A DNA stretch of 64,000 nt from assembly GCA_035650215.1 (NCBI GenBank), contig DASRIC010000040.1, forward strand, positions 1 to 64,000, written 5' to 3'. This stretch comes from JACVRW01 sp035650215 (lineage in GTDB: Bacteria; Actinomycetota; Thermoleophilia; Solirubrobacterales; Thermoleophilaceae). The position numbers and the translations under genes are program-made. How positions within the stretch are numbered: position 1 is the first letter of the stretch; each line of letters begins with the position of its first letter. Under the pieces are notes generated by a model, which worked only from the letters and a program-made list of their open reading frames with translations, made no database searches and had not been told where the DNA came from. Of this stretch, positions 44,079 to 52,757 are shown in pieces.

Positions 44079-44735
44079 TCAGCCGGCGCCGAGCGGCGTC
44101 TCGTCGAGGTGCTCGCGCAGGTCGTCGATCGAGTGGAAGCACGTGGCCGCGCCGGCCTCGATCAGCTCCTGCTCTGAGAAGCCTCCCGTGAGTACGGCAA
44201 TCGTGGGGATGCCGGCCCGCTCGGCCGCCCGGCAGTCCCAGGTCGAGTCGCCCACCATCACGGCCTCGCCCTCGCCCGCCTTTGCGATCGCGGCCTGAAT
44301 CAGGTCGGGCTCGGGCTTGGTGGCCTGGACGTCGTCGGAAGTCGTCCAATCGTCCGCGAGGTCGCCGGCGTCGAGCAGGTCCAGGTAGTGGTCGACCTCG
44401 TCCTTCCTGGCCGAGCTCGCGAGCACGACGGCGTGGCCGCGCCGCTTCAGATCCTCGATCAGCTCCCGGGCACCATGCAGCGGCTCCACCTCGTCGATCA
44501 TCTCCATGTAGAGCTCCTTCTCCGCCGAGCGGAGCCGCTCGCCCTTGTCGCGCTCGGTCGCCTCGCCGCAGAGCGCTCCCACGAGCTGGTCCCCGCCCAT
44601 CCCGATCTGGCGGTGGATGCGCCAGACCGGCAGCAGCACCCCGTTCTGCCTGAAGGCTCGGTACCACGCCAGCGCATGCTGGTAGTTGGTGTCCACAAGG
44701 GTTCCGTCGACGTCGAGAATCGCTGCGGAAGGCAT
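44079..44735 (-). CDS. HAD-superfamily hydrolase (phosphatase-like)
   Basis: 218 residues. Motif I ILDVDGTLVDTN, motif II VVLASSARKDEV, motif III Lys in ATKPEPDL, and motif IV VGDSTWDCRAA are all present, so a phosphatase or phosphoglycolate-phosphatase-like activity is expected. First gene of the NHEJ operon, 20 nt before ligD. A link to end cleaning is possible but unproven. Confidence 0.88.
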   Translation of the reverse strand: MPSAAILDVDGTLVDTNYQHALAWYRAFRQNGVLLPVWRIHRQIGMGGDQLVGALCGEATERDKGERLRSAEKELYMEMIDEVEPLHGARELIEDLKRRGHAVVLASSARKDEVDHYLDLLDAGDLADDWTTSDDVQATKPEPDLIQAAIAKAGEGEAVMVGDSTWDCRAAERAGIPTIAVLTGGFSEQELIEAGAATCFHSIDDLREHLDETPLGAG

Positions 44736-44841
44736 TGCACTAGTGCTTCCCGGGAATGCATGGGACATGCGTCCACGCCTCTCGGCACGCCTCCCCGACG
44801 TGCCCGCGGCTGACGACATCAATCGCGAGAGGCGCATTGAA

Positions 44842-45417
44842 GTGACCCAGCCCTGCGCACACGGCCGCCGTCCGTTGCTCGCCGCACTCGCGGCGGCGCT
44901 GGCGTGCGCCCTCGCGCTGGTGGCAGCGCCGGCCGCCTCGGCGGCACGGGCCTGCGATTCGGCGAACGCCACCCCGGCGAAGGCGGGAGAACGCAAGCTG
45001 GTGCGCGCCACGCTCTGCCTGCTGAACGCGCAGCGCGCCGGCGAGCAGCTCGCCCCGCTCCTGCTCGACCGCCGTCTCTCGCTCGCGGCGGACCGGCACA
45101 CGGAGGACATGGTCAGCCGGCGCTACTTCTCTCACGAGTCGCTCGACGGCTCGAGCTTCCTCGACCGCATCCGGCGCAGCGGCTACCTCGACGACGCGCG
45201 CTCGTGGAGGGCCGGGGAGAACATCGCCTGGGGCACCGGATGGCGCTCCACCCCGCGCTCGATCGTGCGTGCCTGGATGGAGAGCTCCGGCCACCGCGCC
45301 AACATCCTCAGCTCGCAGTTCCGCCACATCGGCATCGGCGTGGCGCGCGGTGCGCCCGCCGGCGGCGTGGGCGGCCCGGCCGGCACCTACACCACTGACT
45401 TCGGCTCGCGCGGATAG
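44842..45417 (+). CDS. Secreted CAP/SCP-domain protein (second copy)
   Basis: 191 residues from GTG 44842, where GAGAGG lies upstream and a normal signal peptide follows (ALAAALACALALVAAPAASA); ATG 44767 would add 25 residues. CAP patches: RYFSHESLDG, RAGENIAWGTGW, WMESSGHRANILSSQFRHIG, all with conserved His and Glu. A Cys pair near the N-terminus (ACDS, TLCLL) may be disulfide bonded. Similar to the CAP protein at 11697-12308. Function unknown. Confidence 0.82.
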   Translation: MTQPCAHGRRPLLAALAAALACALALVAAPAASAARACDSANATPAKAGERKLVRATLCLLNAQRAGEQLAPLLLDRRLSLAADRHTEDMVSRRYFSHESLDGSSFLDRIRRSGYLDDARSWRAGENIAWGTGWRSTPRSIVRAWMESSGHRANILSSQFRHIGIGVARGAPAGGVGGPAGTYTTDFGSRG

Positions 45418-45432
45418 GCCGGGCGCCGCCCC

Positions 45433-46512
45433 TCAGGCGGCGACCTTGGTCACGTCGTCGGCGAGCTCGCGCCTGCGCTCGACCGCTTCCGATGTGAGGT
45501 CGCGGTCGATCAGGTCGAGCACGGCCTCCTCGACCTTGCGCTGCACGTCCGGCCAGTCGGCGCCCTCCTCGGCCAGCTCCGGCATGGCGCCGCTGATGGT
45601 GAGGCCGCCGTCGAAACGGTCGAACAGGCGCGGATCGATGTAGGAGGCCCGGCAGACCGCAGGCGTGTTGCCGAGGTACTCGGCCACCTCCTTCACCGCG
45701 CGCGTCTTGGCGCGCTTGCGCCCGCTCTTGGTGCCGGGGGCCATGCCGGACACGGCGAGGGCGACGGCCGCCAGCACGGTGCCGCTCCAGGTCCGGAAGT
45801 CCTTCGCGCTGTAATCGCCGCCGGCGGCGTCCTTCACGTAGTCGTTGATGTCGCCGGACTTGATGTCTTTCCAGCGCCGGCCCTCCTTGTAGGCGAGCAG
45901 GTCGTCACCGCCGCCGCGGCGGCGCTTCAGCGTCTCGACGATCCGCGCGACCTCGGGATCCCCGATCGCCTGCACGCGGCGCTGGCCACCCTTGGCCTCG
46001 TAGTCGAAGGTGATCACGTCGCCCTCGATGGTCACGTGGCGCCGCTTCATCGTCGCGACCCCGTAGGTGTCGTTCTCCTCGGCGTAGTCCTCGGAGCCGA
46101 TGCGGAAGAAGCCGCGGTCGAGCAGCCGGGTGGCCACCGCCAGGGTCTTCGCGCGCGGCATCCCTTCGAGCTGCAGATCCCGCTCGACACGGCGGCGCAG
46201 GCGGGGCAGGGCGCGGGCGAAGTCCTCCATCTCCTCGAACTTCTCCCGGTCGCGGCGCTTGCGCCAGTCGTCGTGGTAGCGGTACTGCTTGCGGCCCGCG
46301 GCGTCGGTCCCGGTGGCCTGGATGTGGCCGTTCGGGTGGGGGGAGATCCAGACGTCCTCCCAGGCGGGCGGGATGGCGAGCCTGGCGATCCGATCGCGCT
46401 CACTCTGAGCGCTGATGCGCTTCCCGTCGTCGCTCAGGTACTCGAAGCCCTTGCCCCGCCGGCGGCGGCGGATGCCGGGCCCCGAGCAGTCGGCGCGTCG
46501 CAATCTCGCCAT
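45433..46512 (-). CDS. DNA topoisomerase IB
   Basis: 359 residues, poxvirus-like type IB enzyme that relaxes supercoils through a 3'-phosphotyrosine. The N-terminal domain has KGFEYLSDDGKRISAQSERD and ARLAIPPAWEDVWI, the active-site Arg and Lys stretch VATRLLDRGFFRIGSEDYAE, and catalytic Tyr in CRASYIDPRLFDRF. Start ATG 46512. Convergent with the CAP gene, with a short GC-rich hairpin at 45424-45442 between them. Confidence 0.92.
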   Translation of the reverse strand: MARLRRADCSGPGIRRRRRGKGFEYLSDDGKRISAQSERDRIARLAIPPAWEDVWISPHPNGHIQATGTDAAGRKQYRYHDDWRKRRDREKFEEMEDFARALPRLRRRVERDLQLEGMPRAKTLAVATRLLDRGFFRIGSEDYAEENDTYGVATMKRRHVTIEGDVITFDYEAKGGQRRVQAIGDPEVARIVETLKRRRGGGDDLLAYKEGRRWKDIKSGDINDYVKDAAGGDYSAKDFRTWSGTVLAAVALAVSGMAPGTKSGRKRAKTRAVKEVAEYLGNTPAVCRASYIDPRLFDRFDGGLTISGAMPELAEEGADWPDVQRKVEEAVLDLIDRDLTSEAVERRRELADDVTKVAA

Positions 46513-46569
46513 GCGAGCCCCGGTGCCCGTTGGGGGCATGGTCGTAAACGCAGGCTGGCGCACAGCGGC

Positions 46570-47367
46570 TCAGGCCCTCGCGCGCAGGCGGTCGAGCAGC
46601 TCGTCGCTGCGCGCCGCATAGACGGTCGAGCGCATCTCCAGGTCGAGGGCGTCGCCGCCCGGGAGCGCGACCGCGCCGCCCGCCTCGCGCACGATGAGCT
46701 GGCCGGCCGCGACGTCGACCGAGCGCACGGCGCGGAGCGACATCATCGCGTCGAGACGCCCGTCGGCAACCAAGCAGAGGGACGTGGCCACGGCGCCGAG
46801 CACGCGCAGGCGCCGGGCCTCCAGCGACAGAACCGCCTCGGCCGCGGCGGCCACCAACTCGGGGCGAGCCGTCTCGAGGCCGAGCACCTCGAGCGTGCCC
46901 CCCGGGTCGGGGGGCGAGAGCCGCCTGCCGTCGCGGAAGGCCCCCTGGCCGCGCAGGGCCCACCACTCTACGCCCGAGTCGAGCTCGGTCACGAGCCCCA
47001 GGTGCACGTCGTCCATCCGGTCGCCCGACGCAACGGCGATCGACACGCACGCGAAGGGCAGGCCGCGCTTGGCGTTGAGCGAGCCGTCGACCGGGTCGAT
47101 CACCAAGCGGGTCGGCCCACCGCCGCCGAGGCTCACCTCGCCGCGCTCCTCGGACACGGCGGTGAGCGGCGCGTCGAGCCGCTCCAGCTCTGCGAACACC
47201 GCGTCCTCGGCGGCCAGATCGACCGCCAGGGTGGTGTCGCCGCCCTCGCCGCGACCCTGGGGCTCGGCGCGCTCGGCGGCGCTCGCGAAGCCCAGCACGG
47301 CCTCGCGCGCCGCCCCCGCAGCGCGGCGGCAGACCGCCAGCCAGTCGATCTCGGAGCCCCGTCCCAC
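46570..47367 (-). CDS. Inositol monophosphatase-family phosphatase
   Basis: 265 residues. Metal-binding motif 1 is VIDPVDGSLNAKRG and motif 2 is VAAGQLIVREAGGAV (W/V-D-x-A-A-G type, SVDVAAG). These Mg2+-dependent enzymes act on inositol phosphate, histidinol phosphate or fructose bisphosphate; the substrate is not decided here. Its GTG start is 19 nt from the divergent helicase ATG. Confidence 0.87.
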   Translation of the reverse strand: MGRGSEIDWLAVCRRAAGAAREAVLGFASAAERAEPQGRGEGGDTTLAVDLAAEDAVFAELERLDAPLTAVSEERGEVSLGGGGPTRLVIDPVDGSLNAKRGLPFACVSIAVASGDRMDDVHLGLVTELDSGVEWWALRGQGAFRDGRRLSPPDPGGTLEVLGLETARPELVAAAAEAVLSLEARRLRVLGAVATSLCLVADGRLDAMMSLRAVRSVDVAAGQLIVREAGGAVALPGGDALDLEMRSTVYAARSDELLDRLRARA

Positions 47368-47386
47368 CGGCGTATCCTAGGCACGG

Positions 47387-50300
47387 ATGCCCGAACTCCT
47401 CGACGGCCTCAACGCGGAGCAGCGCGCCGCCGTCACGCATCCCGGCGGCCCGCTGGTCGTGGTGGCGGGGGCGGGAACGGGCAAGACCACCGTGCTCACG
47501 CGGCGCTTCGCCTGGCTCGTCGAGCAGGGCACGCCCGCCGAGGCGATCCTCGCCCTCACCTTCTCCTCGTTCGCGGCCAGGGAGATGCGCGAGCGGCTCG
47601 AGGTGCTGCTCGAGTCGCCCTACGAGGAGCTCCACGTGGCGACCTTCCACTCGTTCTGCACCCGCCTGCTGCAGGACGAGGCGCTCGAGGCAGGCGTGGA
47701 CCCGTTCCTCTCGCCCGTCACTCCGGCCGACCGGCTGGCGCTGCTGCTCGAGCGAATCGACGACCTCTCGCTGCGCCAGCACGAGATCCGCGGCAACCCC
47801 GCCCCGCTGCTGGCGAGCTTCGTTGCGCGCATCGACCGCCTGAAGGACGAGATGATCGGTGCGGCCGACTACCGCCGCTACGCCGAGCGGCTGGTTACCG
47901 AGGCAAGCGGAGACGCCGCTCGGGCACGCGCGGCGCGCGAGCTGGAGTTCGCGCGCCTTTTCGCGGGCCACGACCGTCTGCTCGCCGAGCGCGGCGCGCT
48001 CGACTTCGGCGACCTGATCGTGCGCGCGTTCCGCCTGCTGCACGAGCACCCGCACGTGCGCGAGCGGGTGGCGGGCCGCTGGCGCCATGTGCTCGTGGAC
48101 GAGTACCAGGACACGAACTTCGCCCAGGGGATGCTCCTGCGCCTGCTCGTGGACGCACACCGGCAGGTCACGGTGGTTGGCGACGACGACCAGTCGATCT
48201 ACCGCTTCCGCGGCGCGTCGCAGAAGAATCTCCTCGACTTCCGCGATGAGCTGCCCGAGGCCGAGCTCGTGACGCTCGAGCGCAACTACCGCTCGGGTCG
48301 TCGCATTCTTGCCGCCGCCCGCGCGGTCGTCGAGCCCGTGCCGGAGCGGATCCCCAAGAAGCTCAAGGGAGCCAGCGGCGGTCGCGTGCGCTTCTGGCGC
48401 TGCCAGTCCGAGCGGGCCCAGGCGCAGGCCGTGGCCGCCGAGGCGGAGAAGCTCGTGGCGGGCGGCGCCCAGCCGGACCGCATATGCGTTCTCGTGCGCT
48501 CGGTGGGGAGCGAGGGAGGCACGGTGGCGTCCGCCCTCGAGGAGCGTGCGGTGCCGGCCCGCGAGTGCGGCGCGGCCGCCTACTTCCAGCGCGCCGAGGT
48601 GCGCGACGTGCTCGCGTGGCTGCGCGCGCTCGCCGACCCGGGCGACTCCGGCGCCGTGGTGCGCGCGCTCTCGCGGCCGCCGGTCGAGCTGCGCTCGGTC
48701 GACGTCGCGCGGCTCACGCAGCTTGCACGCCGGCGCAAGCTCGACATGCCGAGCGCCGTGGGGGCGGCGCTCGAGGGTCCGCAGCTCTCCGAGGAGGGCC
48801 GCGACCGCGCCCGGGTCTTCCTCCGTCTCTACCGCTCGGCCTCGGGCGCGTTCGAGGACCGGCGTCCCGACGCCTTCGTGCTGCGCCTGATCGAGCGCAT
48901 CGGGCTGCGCCGCCAGCAGGTCTTCGCCACCCAGGCGGACACTGTCGAGCGCCTGCGCAACATCGCCAAGCTGTCCGAGCTCGCCGGCTCCTACATGCGC
49001 CGCGAGCCGCAGGCCACCGCGCGCGACTTCACCCGCTACCTGGCCGCTGTGGCGGAGTCCGGGCTGCGCGAGGAGGAGGCCGTCGGGGTGCCCGCCGCGC
49101 CCGCCGTCCAGGTGATGACGATGCACGCTTCCAAGGGCCTCGAGTTCGACCACGTGTTTGTGCTCGGCCTGTCGGCCGGCCGCATGCCCGGCCCCTTCCG
49201 CCCGCAGGCCGACGGCGTGCCAGACGAGCTCCTGCGCGAGCGCGTGGCGCCCAGCGCGGCGGGCCGCGAGCTGCACGAGGCCGAGATGCGGCGCCTGCTG
49301 CACGTAGCCATGACGCGGGCGCGCAAGGGACTCGTGCTCGCCTGGGCGGAGGGCGGCCAGCCCGGCGCCACGCCGCGGCCCTCCCCCTTCTACGAGGAGG
49401 CTCTGGCGGCGCTCGGTATCGAGGAGGAGCTCTTCGAGGAGGAGCTCTTCGGACCCGCCGAGGGGCTCCACTCGACGTTCCGGATCATGCGCGACGAGCT
49501 GCTCGACACGGTCGCGCGCGTGGGCGGGCGCCTCGGCGAGATGCGTCTCGACACCTACCTCGACGTGGACCAGGCCGTGTCGCGCTACCTCGAGCTGATC
49601 AAGGTGGCCGCGCTGATCGAGCGCGCGAAGGAGGGCCAGGACCTCGACAGGGCGCTCTCCGAGGTCAATGAGATCCTCGTGCAGTGCGCCACCGCCGAGC
49701 AGCGCGAGATCCTCATGCAGTCCGCGCTCGACGGCTGGCTGCGCGACAGCGAGCGCGACCCGGCCACCCGCCCGGCGGCGGCCCAGAACGGCTCCGAGCC
49801 CTCGCTCGACCCGTTCATCCCGCGCCGCGGCCGCGGGCTGATGCTCTCGGCGAGCGACATCGACACGTACCGGATCTGCCCGCTCAAGTACAAGTTCGCG
49901 CGCGTTTTCCGGATCCCGCAGGAGCCCACGATCCACCAGCGCTTCGGGATCGTCGTGCACCAGGTGCTGGAGCGCTTTCACCGCGAGGGCGACGTCTCGC
50001 TGGCCGGCCTGATGGAGCTCTTCGAGGCCTCCTGGCGGCGCTCCGGGCTGGGTGACTCCGACGACGAGCGGCAGTTCCGCGAGCGGGCGGTTGAGGCGCT
50101 CGGGCGCTACTGGCGCCAGGACCGCGCCTCGGACGCCGAGCCGGTGTGGATCGAGCGCTCGTTCGCGTTCAGGCTCGGGCCGCACCTGCTGCGCGGGCGC
50201 GTGGATCGCGTGGACCGCCGGCCCGACGGCACCTACGAGCTGATCGACTACAAGACCGGCAAGGCCAAGAGCGAGGCGGACCTGCGCGAGGACGTGCAGC

Positions 50301-50545
50301 TCTCGCTCTACCAGATGGGCGCACGCGAGTCCTGGCGGCTCGAGACCTCGGCCCAGAGCTACCTCTACGTGCTCACGGGGGAGCGCGTGCCGGTCGAGCA
50401 CTCGGAGGAGGAGCTCGATCGCGTGCGCGCGACCGTGACCGACATCGCCGGCGGCATCCTCAAGCAGGACTTCGAGCCCACGCCCTCACCCGAGGTGTGC
50501 AGCTTCTGCGACTACCGGATCATCTGCCCGGCCGCCGAGAAGTGA
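47387..50545 (+). CDS. Single-chain UvrD-family helicase with RecB-type Fe-S nuclease
   Basis: 1052 residues. SF1A helicase motifs: Walker A GAGTGKT (28-34), ATFHSFC, VDEYQDTN, VVGDDDQSIYRFRGA, QVMTMHASKGLEFDHVFV and RLLHVAMTRARKGL. The C-terminal 220 residues are a PD-(D/E)XK nuclease (LRGRVDRVDRRPDGTYELID with YKTGK) and an iron-sulfur staple: Cys831 (YRICPLKYKF) with Cys1038, 1041 and 1047. The architecture resembles AdnA/AddB-like subunits, but with no partner gene beside it. Likely role is double-strand break resection. GTG-rich frame; ATG start. Confidence 0.92.
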   Translation: MPELLDGLNAEQRAAVTHPGGPLVVVAGAGTGKTTVLTRRFAWLVEQGTPAEAILALTFSSFAAREMRERLEVLLESPYEELHVATFHSFCTRLLQDEALEAGVDPFLSPVTPADRLALLLERIDDLSLRQHEIRGNPAPLLASFVARIDRLKDEMIGAADYRRYAERLVTEASGDAARARAARELEFARLFAGHDRLLAERGALDFGDLIVRAFRLLHEHPHVRERVAGRWRHVLVDEYQDTNFAQGMLLRLLVDAHRQVTVVGDDDQSIYRFRGASQKNLLDFRDELPEAELVTLERNYRSGRRILAAARAVVEPVPERIPKKLKGASGGRVRFWRCQSERAQAQAVAAEAEKLVAGGAQPDRICVLVRSVGSEGGTVASALEERAVPARECGAAAYFQRAEVRDVLAWLRALADPGDSGAVVRALSRPPVELRSVDVARLTQLARRRKLDMPSAVGAALEGPQLSEEGRDRARVFLRLYRSASGAFEDRRPDAFVLRLIERIGLRRQQVFATQADTVERLRNIAKLSELAGSYMRREPQATARDFTRYLAAVAESGLREEEAVGVPAAPAVQVMTMHASKGLEFDHVFVLGLSAGRMPGPFRPQADGVPDELLRERVAPSAAGRELHEAEMRRLLHVAMTRARKGLVLAWAEGGQPGATPRPSPFYEEALAALGIEEELFEEELFGPAEGLHSTFRIMRDELLDTVARVGGRLGEMRLDTYLDVDQAVSRYLELIKVAALIERAKEGQDLDRALSEVNEILVQCATAEQREILMQSALDGWLRDSERDPATRPAAAQNGSEPSLDPFIPRRGRGLMLSASDIDTYRICPLKYKFARVFRIPQEPTIHQRFGIVVHQVLERFHREGDVSLAGLMELFEASWRRSGLGDSDDERQFRERAVEALGRYWRQDRASDAEPVWIERSFAFRLGPHLLRGRVDRVDRRPDGTYELIDYKTGKAKSEADLREDVQLSLYQMGARESWRLETSAQSYLYVLTGERVPVEHSEEELDRVRATVTDIAGGILKQDFEPTPSPEVCSFCDYRIICPAAEK

Positions 50546-50560
50546 GCTGAGCGCCCGCTA

Positions 50561-50788
50561 CTAGAGCACGTCGCGACGATCGTCGCGGACCACCGGGCGC
50601 TCGACCACTTCCGCGCGGCGTTCGCGCGCCGAGACCATCAGGAAGAGGCCGATCACGAGGCCGACCACGCCGGCAACCATGAGGATCACCCCAACGGTCT
50701 GGATATCGACGCCGGCGACCGTCGCGGTGACCGCGTACTTCAGGATCGCACCCACGGCGATGAGAAAAATCGACATTCCGATGGTCAT
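50561..50788 (-). CDS. DUF6458 small membrane protein
   Basis: 75 residues from ATG 50788 (MTIGMSIFLIAVGAILKYAV). Two transmembrane helices, about residues 3-22 and 30-51, then a basic/acidic tail (RERRAEVVERPVVRDDRRDV). It matches the short two-helix actinobacterial DUF6458 pattern. A GTG six codons upstream is possible. Function unknown. Confidence 0.82.
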   Translation of the reverse strand: MTIGMSIFLIAVGAILKYAVTATVAGVDIQTVGVILMVAGVVGLVIGLFLMVSARERRAEVVERPVVRDDRRDVL

Positions 50789-50836
50789 ATGGAGGTTCGT
50801 GCCCACCCGGGGCGAGCCGCAAACTCGTACAGGCGT

Positions 50837-51730
50837 CTAGCGCTCGGCCGAGCCGCCCGGGCCTTCGGGCCCGCGCTGGCGCAGGAAGCGCTGGAAATCG
50901 CGGGCGATCGTGTCGGCCGAGGGCAGCGAGCCCTCGTCGGGCGGGTTCTCCGCCTGCACCTCGTCGGCCGCGCTCTCGAGGCGCTCCACGAACGCCTTGA
51001 CCTCCGGGTCGCTCGCCACCGCCGCGCTCACCTGGCGCTCGTAGTCCTCGGCCGCCGACTCGAGCTCGCCGGCGTCGACCGCCACCCCGGCAGCGCCCTC
51101 GAACGCGCGCACGAGCGCCAGCGCGACCTTCGGATTGGGCGACGCGGCGACGTAGTGGGGCACCGACGCCCAGAGGCTGGCGGTGGCAACGCCGGCGTCC
51201 GCGAGGGCGTGGTGAAGCACGCCTACGATCCCGGTCGGCCCCTCGTAGTTCGGCCGGTCGAGGCCGAGCCGCTCGACCATGCCGTCCGACCCGATGCCGG
51301 TGATCGACACCGGCCGGCTGTGCGGAACGTCGGCCAGCAGCGCGCCGAGCGTGACGACCATCCCCACCTCGAGCTCGGTCGCGGCCTGGAGCACGGTGTC
51401 GGTGAAGCGGCGCCAGCGCAGCGAGGGCTCCACCCCCTCGAGCATCACCAGATCGCGGTCCGCGCCCGGCACGGAGGCGGCCGAGATGGAGTTCTCAGGC
51501 CAGTCGATCTCGCGCGTCTGGCCCTCTGCGAGGCGAACGGTCGGCCGCACCGCGGTGAAGTCGTAGTACTCCTCGGGATCGATCTGGCCGATCTGGTCGG
51601 CATCGAACGAGCCGCGGATGAACGAGACGGCGGCCGAGGCGGCCTCACCGGCATCGTTCCAGCCCCTGAACGAGCACACCATCACGGGCGCTCTGAGGCC
51701 GGGACGCTCTGTCCAGATCAGGTCCGTCAC
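50837..51730 (-). CDS. PAC2-family proteasome-assembly-chaperone-like protein
   Basis: 297 residues from GTG 51730 (VTDLIWTERPGLRAPVMVCS); ATG 51802 would give 321 residues and overlap the divergent gene's start. The family pattern is VCSFRGWNDAGEAAS early, VTLGALLADVPHSRP in the middle, GPTGIVGVLHHALADAGV and ASVPHYV. PAC2 proteins are widespread in actinobacteria; some belong near Pup-proteasome loci, but function is unproven. Confidence 0.83.
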   Translation of the reverse strand: MTDLIWTERPGLRAPVMVCSFRGWNDAGEAASAAVSFIRGSFDADQIGQIDPEEYYDFTAVRPTVRLAEGQTREIDWPENSISAASVPGADRDLVMLEGVEPSLRWRRFTDTVLQAATELEVGMVVTLGALLADVPHSRPVSITGIGSDGMVERLGLDRPNYEGPTGIVGVLHHALADAGVATASLWASVPHYVAASPNPKVALALVRAFEGAAGVAVDAGELESAAEDYERQVSAAVASDPEVKAFVERLESAADEVQAENPPDEGSLPSADTIARDFQRFLRQRGPEGPGGSAER

Positions 51731-51794
51731 TGCGTGCAACGGTAGCCCACCACGGGTTCGAGGGCGTCCGGTTGGCCGATCAGGATTGAGCTCG

Positions 51795-52670
51795 ATGGCC
51801 ATCGCCGAGCTCAGGGACGGCGGCGAGATCGAGGGGGTGTTCGCCTGCACCCGCAAGGATCGCCTGACCGCAAAGAACGGGTCTCCGTACCTGGCTGTCG
51901 AGCTGCGCGACCGCACCGGGGCAATCCCGGGACGGGCCTTCCGCGACGCGGACTTCCTCGCCGGTCAGTTCGAGCGCGGCGACCTGGTGTCCGTGCGCGG
52001 CCGAGTGGAGCGCTTCCGCGACCAGCTCCAGGTCGAGCTGCAGGCGATCCGTCGCTCCGAGGAGAGCCCCGACCCGGCGGAGTTCCTGCCGGTCGCCTAT
52101 CGCGACCTCGACGAGCTCGACGGCTTCCTTGAGCACCTCGCTCGGGAGGTGCACGACCCGCACCTGCGCGTGCTGCTGGACGCGTTTCTCGGGGATCAGC
52201 GCTTCCGCTCCGAGCTCCGCCGCGCGCCGTGCACGCGCGCGGGCCATCACTCCTACCTCGGTGGCCTGCTCGAGCACACGGTGGCCGTAGCGACGCTGGG
52301 CCTCGAGGCCTGCACGCTCCACCCACGGCTCGACTCCGACCTGCTCCTGTGCGCGGCGATCCTCCACGACGTGGGCAAGACGCGTGAGTTCACGCTCGGC
52401 GCGGAGATCGCGCTGAGCGAGGCCGGCGCCCTGGTCGGCCACCTGGTGCTCGGCCAGCAGCTCGTGGCCGAGCGGGCGCGCCGGCTGAGCGGGTTCCCGG
52501 AGGGCAGGCTGCTCGCCCTCTCGCATTGCATCGCCGGCCACCACGGCCCCGACGCCCTCCCCGGCAGGCGCTTCCGCTCGGCCGAGGCGCTCGCCCTCTA
52601 CCGCCTGAACGCGCTCGACGCGGGCGTGAAGGGCGCGCTCGAGCACGGGCTGCAGCCCGAGCGCGGATAG
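51795..52670 (+). CDS. OB-fold plus HD-domain nuclease/hydrolase (YhaM-like)
   Basis: 291 residues: an N-terminal OB-fold (GVFACTRKDRLTAKNGSPYL...FERGDLVSVRGRVERF) and an HD domain with GHHSYLGGLLEHTVAV and AAILHDVGKTREF, then HCIAGHHGP. The layout matches YhaM-type 3'-5' exoribonucleases and CMP-binding-factor proteins. Substrate is likely single-stranded nucleic acid. The ATG shares an ATGGCCAT palindrome with a possible start of the divergent PAC2 gene. Confidence 0.85.
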   Translation: MAIAELRDGGEIEGVFACTRKDRLTAKNGSPYLAVELRDRTGAIPGRAFRDADFLAGQFERGDLVSVRGRVERFRDQLQVELQAIRRSEESPDPAEFLPVAYRDLDELDGFLEHLAREVHDPHLRVLLDAFLGDQRFRSELRRAPCTRAGHHSYLGGLLEHTVAVATLGLEACTLHPRLDSDLLLCAAILHDVGKTREFTLGAEIALSEAGALVGHLVLGQQLVAERARRLSGFPEGRLLALSHCIAGHHGPDALPGRRFRSAEALALYRLNALDAGVKGALEHGLQPERG

Positions 52671-52757
52671 GCCCGCCTGGCCATTCCCTGGACAAATAGG
52701 CCATAGGCCGTCGGACACGGTTGCGCTCGGCGGTCCCCCCGCCGAACCGAATCGGAC

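Noticed and set aside
45424..45442. GC-rich hairpin between the CAP and topoisomerase IB genes as a bidirectional terminator
   Set aside because: CGCCGCC/GGCGGCG arms are present but no T-run follows on either strand, and it overlaps the topoisomerase stop codon. Not strong enough to list as a terminator.
46400..50401. A 1333-codon open frame on the minus strand across the helicase and topoisomerase region
   Set aside because: It is antisense to a clear helicase-nuclease gene with all motifs, reads as low-complexity Arg/His/Leu text, and is a typical GC-bias shadow frame.
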